Part shown: piece after piece, positions 61,733 to 64,000 of the stretch
How the letters are laid out: the number at the start of each line of letters is the position of its first letter
Position numbering within the stretch: position 1 is the first letter of the stretch
Source of the DNA: Nomia melanderi
Lineage: Eukaryota; Arthropoda; Insecta; Hymenoptera; Halictidae
NCBI RefSeq assembly: GCF_051020985.1
Contig: NW_027475141.1
Coordinates: 62,001 to 126,000 of the forward strand
DNA length: 64,000 nucleotides
Direction: 5' to 3'
Made by a program: the position numbers and the translations under genes
Notes under the pieces: model-generated
The model's input: only the letters and a program-made list of their open reading frames with translations
Database searches by the model: none
What the model was told of the DNA's origin: nothing

Positions 61733-64000
61733 TAATAGCACCCGAGATATCACCAGATGTATATTGGATTTTTCCCTGACCCTGAGTGTCCGGCCCCATG
61801 AGACGGTGGTTTTCTCGGCCCCTGGTGGTCCGAGGTCGTTCCCGCTGCACAGATTCATGCGCCAGGGCCTCCTACAGACAACGCAATTTGGCTTATTGCG
61901 CGATCTGTAATAGCACCCGAGATATCACAAGATATATGCTGGATTTTTACATGACCCTGAGTGTCCGGCATCATGGGACGGTGGTTTTCGCGGTCCCTGG
62001 TGGTCCGAGGTCGTTCCCGCTGCACAGATTTATGCGCCAGGGCCTCCTCCAGATAATTCACTTTGGCTTATTGCACTATCTGTAATAGCACCCGAGATAT
62101 CACCAGATATATTTTGGATTTTCTCCTGACCCTGAGGGTCCGGCCCCATGAGGCGGTGGTTTTCTCGGCCCCAGGTGGTCCGAGGTCGTTCCCGCTGCAC
62201 ATATTTATGCGCCAGGGCCTCCTGCAGATAATTCACTTTGTATGATTGCGCTATATGTAATAGCACCCGAGATATCACCAGATGTATATTGGATTTTTCC
62301 CTGACCCTGAGTGTCCGCCCCATGAGACGGTGGTTTTCTCGGCCGCTGGTGGTCCGAGGTCGTTCCCGCTGCACGGATTCATGCGACAGGGCCTCCTACA
62401 GACAATGCACTTTGATTTATTGCGCTATCTGTAATAGCACCCGAGAAAGCACCATATATATGCTGGATTTTTACATGACCCTGAGTGAGCGGAAACCGTG
62501 AGACGGTGGTTTTCTCGGCCCCTGGTGGTCCGAGGTTGATCCTGCTACACAGATTCATGCGCCAGGGCCTCATGCAGACAATGCACTTTGATTTATTGCG
62601 GTATATGTAATAGCACCCGAGATATCACCAGATGTATATTGGATTTTTCCCTGACCCTGAGTGTCCGGCGCCATGAGACGGTGGTTTTCTCGGCCCCTGG
62701 TGCTCCGAGGTCGTTCCCGCTGGCCAGATTCATGCGCCAGGCCTCCTACAGACAATGCACTTTGGTTTATTGCGCTGTCTGTAATAGCACCCGAGATATC
62801 ACCAGATATATATTGGATTTTTCCCTGACCCTGAGTGTCCGGCCCCATGTGACGGTGGTTTTCTCGGCCCCTGGTGGTCCGAGGTCGTACCCGTTGCACA
62901 GATTCATGCGCCAGGTCCTTCTACAGACAATGCACTTTGATTTATTGCGCTATCTGTAATAGCCCCCGAGATATCATCAGATATATATTGGATTTTCCCC
63001 TGACCCTGAGTGTCCGGCCCCATGGGACTGTGGTTTTCTCGGCCCCTGGTGGTCCGAGGACGTTCCCGCTGCACAGAGTCGTGCGCCAGGTCCTTCTACA
63101 GACAATGCACTTTGATTTATTGCGCTATCTGTAAAAGCACCCGAGATATCACCAGATATATATTGGATTTTCCCCTGACCCTGAGTGTCCAGCCCCATGA
63201 GACTGTGGTTTTCTCGGCCCCTTGTGGTCCGAGGTCGTTCCCGCTGCACAGATTCATGCGCCAGGGCCTCCTACAGGCAATGCACTTTGATTTATTGGGG
63301 TATCTGTAATAGCACCCGAGATATCACCAGATATATGCAGGATTTTTACATGACCTTGGGTGACGGATTCCGAATATCTGTAATTTTCTCGGCCCCTGGT
63401 GGTCCGAGGTCGTTGCCGCGGCACAGATTCATGCGCCAGGGCCTCCTACAGACAATGCACTTTGATTTATTGCGCTATCTCTAATAACACCCGAGATATC
63501 ACCAGATATATATTGGATTCTTCCCTGACCCTTAGTGTCCGGCCCCATGAGACTGTGGTTTTCTCGGCCCCTGGTGGTCCGAGGTCGTTCCCGCTGCACA
63601 AGTGCATGCGCCAGGGCCTCCTGCAGACAAGGCACTTTGGTTTATTGCGCTATCTGTAATAGCACCCGAGATATCACCAGATATATATTGGATTTTCCCC
63701 TGACCCTGACAGTCCGGCCCCATGAGACGGCGATTTTCTCGGCCCCTGGTGGTCCGAGGTCGTTCCCGCAGCACAGATTCATGCGCCAGGGCCTCCTGCA
63801 GACAATGCACTTTGATTTATTTCGCTATCTCTAATAGCACCCGAGATATCACCAGATATATATTGGATTTTTCCCTGACCCTGACAGTCCTACCCCATGA
63901 GACGGTGGTTTTCTCGGCCCCTGGTTGTCCGAAGTCGTTCCCGCTGCACAGATTCATGAGCCAGTGCCTCTTACAGACAATGCAATTAGATTTATGGCGC
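61733..64000. repeat. Block F, copy 2 (shortened, cut by window end)
   Basis: Second copy of 53516-57529, lacking one of the 349-bp pair and the eight-monomer segment. After about 63139 it follows 56668-57529 to the last base; TTTATGGCGC at the very end faces TTTATTGCGC near 57529. It probably continues beyond the window. Confidence 0.83.

Larger units (their letters stand above)
1..64000. repeat. Tandem satellite array, about 175-bp monomer
   Basis: The same unit recurs from the first to the last base, about 366 times, all in one orientation, with no unique spacer or inserted element that I could see. Equivalent landmarks such as TAGCACCCGAGATATCACC fall 175 bp apart over long runs (for example 37251, 37426, 37601). 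Lengths of 174 and 176 bp arise from single-base indels. A repeat of nucleosome-scale length in a long homogeneous array is typical of eukaryotic centromeric or pericentromeric satellites; that location is inference. I do not recognise the family. Both window ends lie inside the array, so its full extent is unknown. Confidence 0.97.

Noticed and set aside
1..64000. CRISPR array, because of regular repeats
   Set aside because: There are no unique spacers: the whole 175-bp unit is repeated. No cas-like gene is present.
1..64000. CENP-B box (TTCG, four bases, A, two bases, CGGG) in the monomer
   Set aside because: I looked on both strands of the common monomer and its main variants and found no match. 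A full motif scan of all monomers would be needed to exclude rare ones.
1..64000. Inverted segments or strand switches within the array
   Set aside because: Every monomer I followed reads in the same direction. I saw no head-to-head or tail-to-tail junction.
1..64000. Primate alpha satellite
   Set aside because: The unit is 175 rather than 171 bp, and the sequence does not resemble alpha satellite as I know it. No species assignment is justified from the sequence alone.

Overview
The whole 64 kb window is one uninterrupted tandem satellite array. The unit is about 175 bp (roughly 366 monomers), always head to tail in the same orientation. I found no gene, RNA gene, mobile element, CRISPR array or unique spacer. 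This is eukaryotic heterochromatin-type DNA, most likely centromeric or pericentromeric. I do not recognise the satellite family and cannot name the organism. The monomer differs from primate alpha satellite in sequence and I see no CENP-B-box-like motif.

Monomer layout, starting at TAGCACCCGAG: an AT-rich part with GATATC and a TATATAT run; a CCCTGACCCTGAGTGTCCGG segment; a GC-rich core with an imperfect dyad (CTCGG, 11 bases, CCGAG); then CACAGATTCATGCGCC, CTCCTGCAG or CTCCTACAG, and TTTATTGCGCTATCT. The dominant length is 175 bp. There is a frequent 174-bp class (one G lost in GCCAGGCCTCC) and a rare 176-bp class. Because 175 is not a multiple of three, frames shift at each monomer. Runs of 174-bp monomers therefore give deceptively long open frames; none is a credible gene.

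Regional layout (block edges good to about 20-60 bp). 1-11.4 kb: duplicated block A (1-3286 and 6645-10629) around a block rich in 174-bp monomers (3.3-5.5 kb). 9.5-25 kb: block C, two almost identical tandem copies (9527-14951, 14952-20027) and a rearranged third (about 21.2-24.9 kb). 11.4-31.3 kb carries its own monomer vocabulary (GTCGATCCCGC, CCTGACAGTCC, CATGTGTCGG). 28.1-30.8 kb: a 4- plus 5-monomer higher-order repeat. 31.6-32.6 kb: a distant copy of the end of block A. 33.8-53.6 kb: nested large duplications with offsets near 4.5, 7.2 and 9.3-9.6 kb, built partly from a 525-bp trimer. 53.5-64 kb: block F, duplicated at 61.7-64 kb with eight monomers missing, plus a 57.2-59.2 kb island that resembles the 11-31 kb region.

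The interest lies in array evolution: duplications of three very different ages, chimeric monomers, a short conversion-like patch, and breakpoints that always keep monomer phase.
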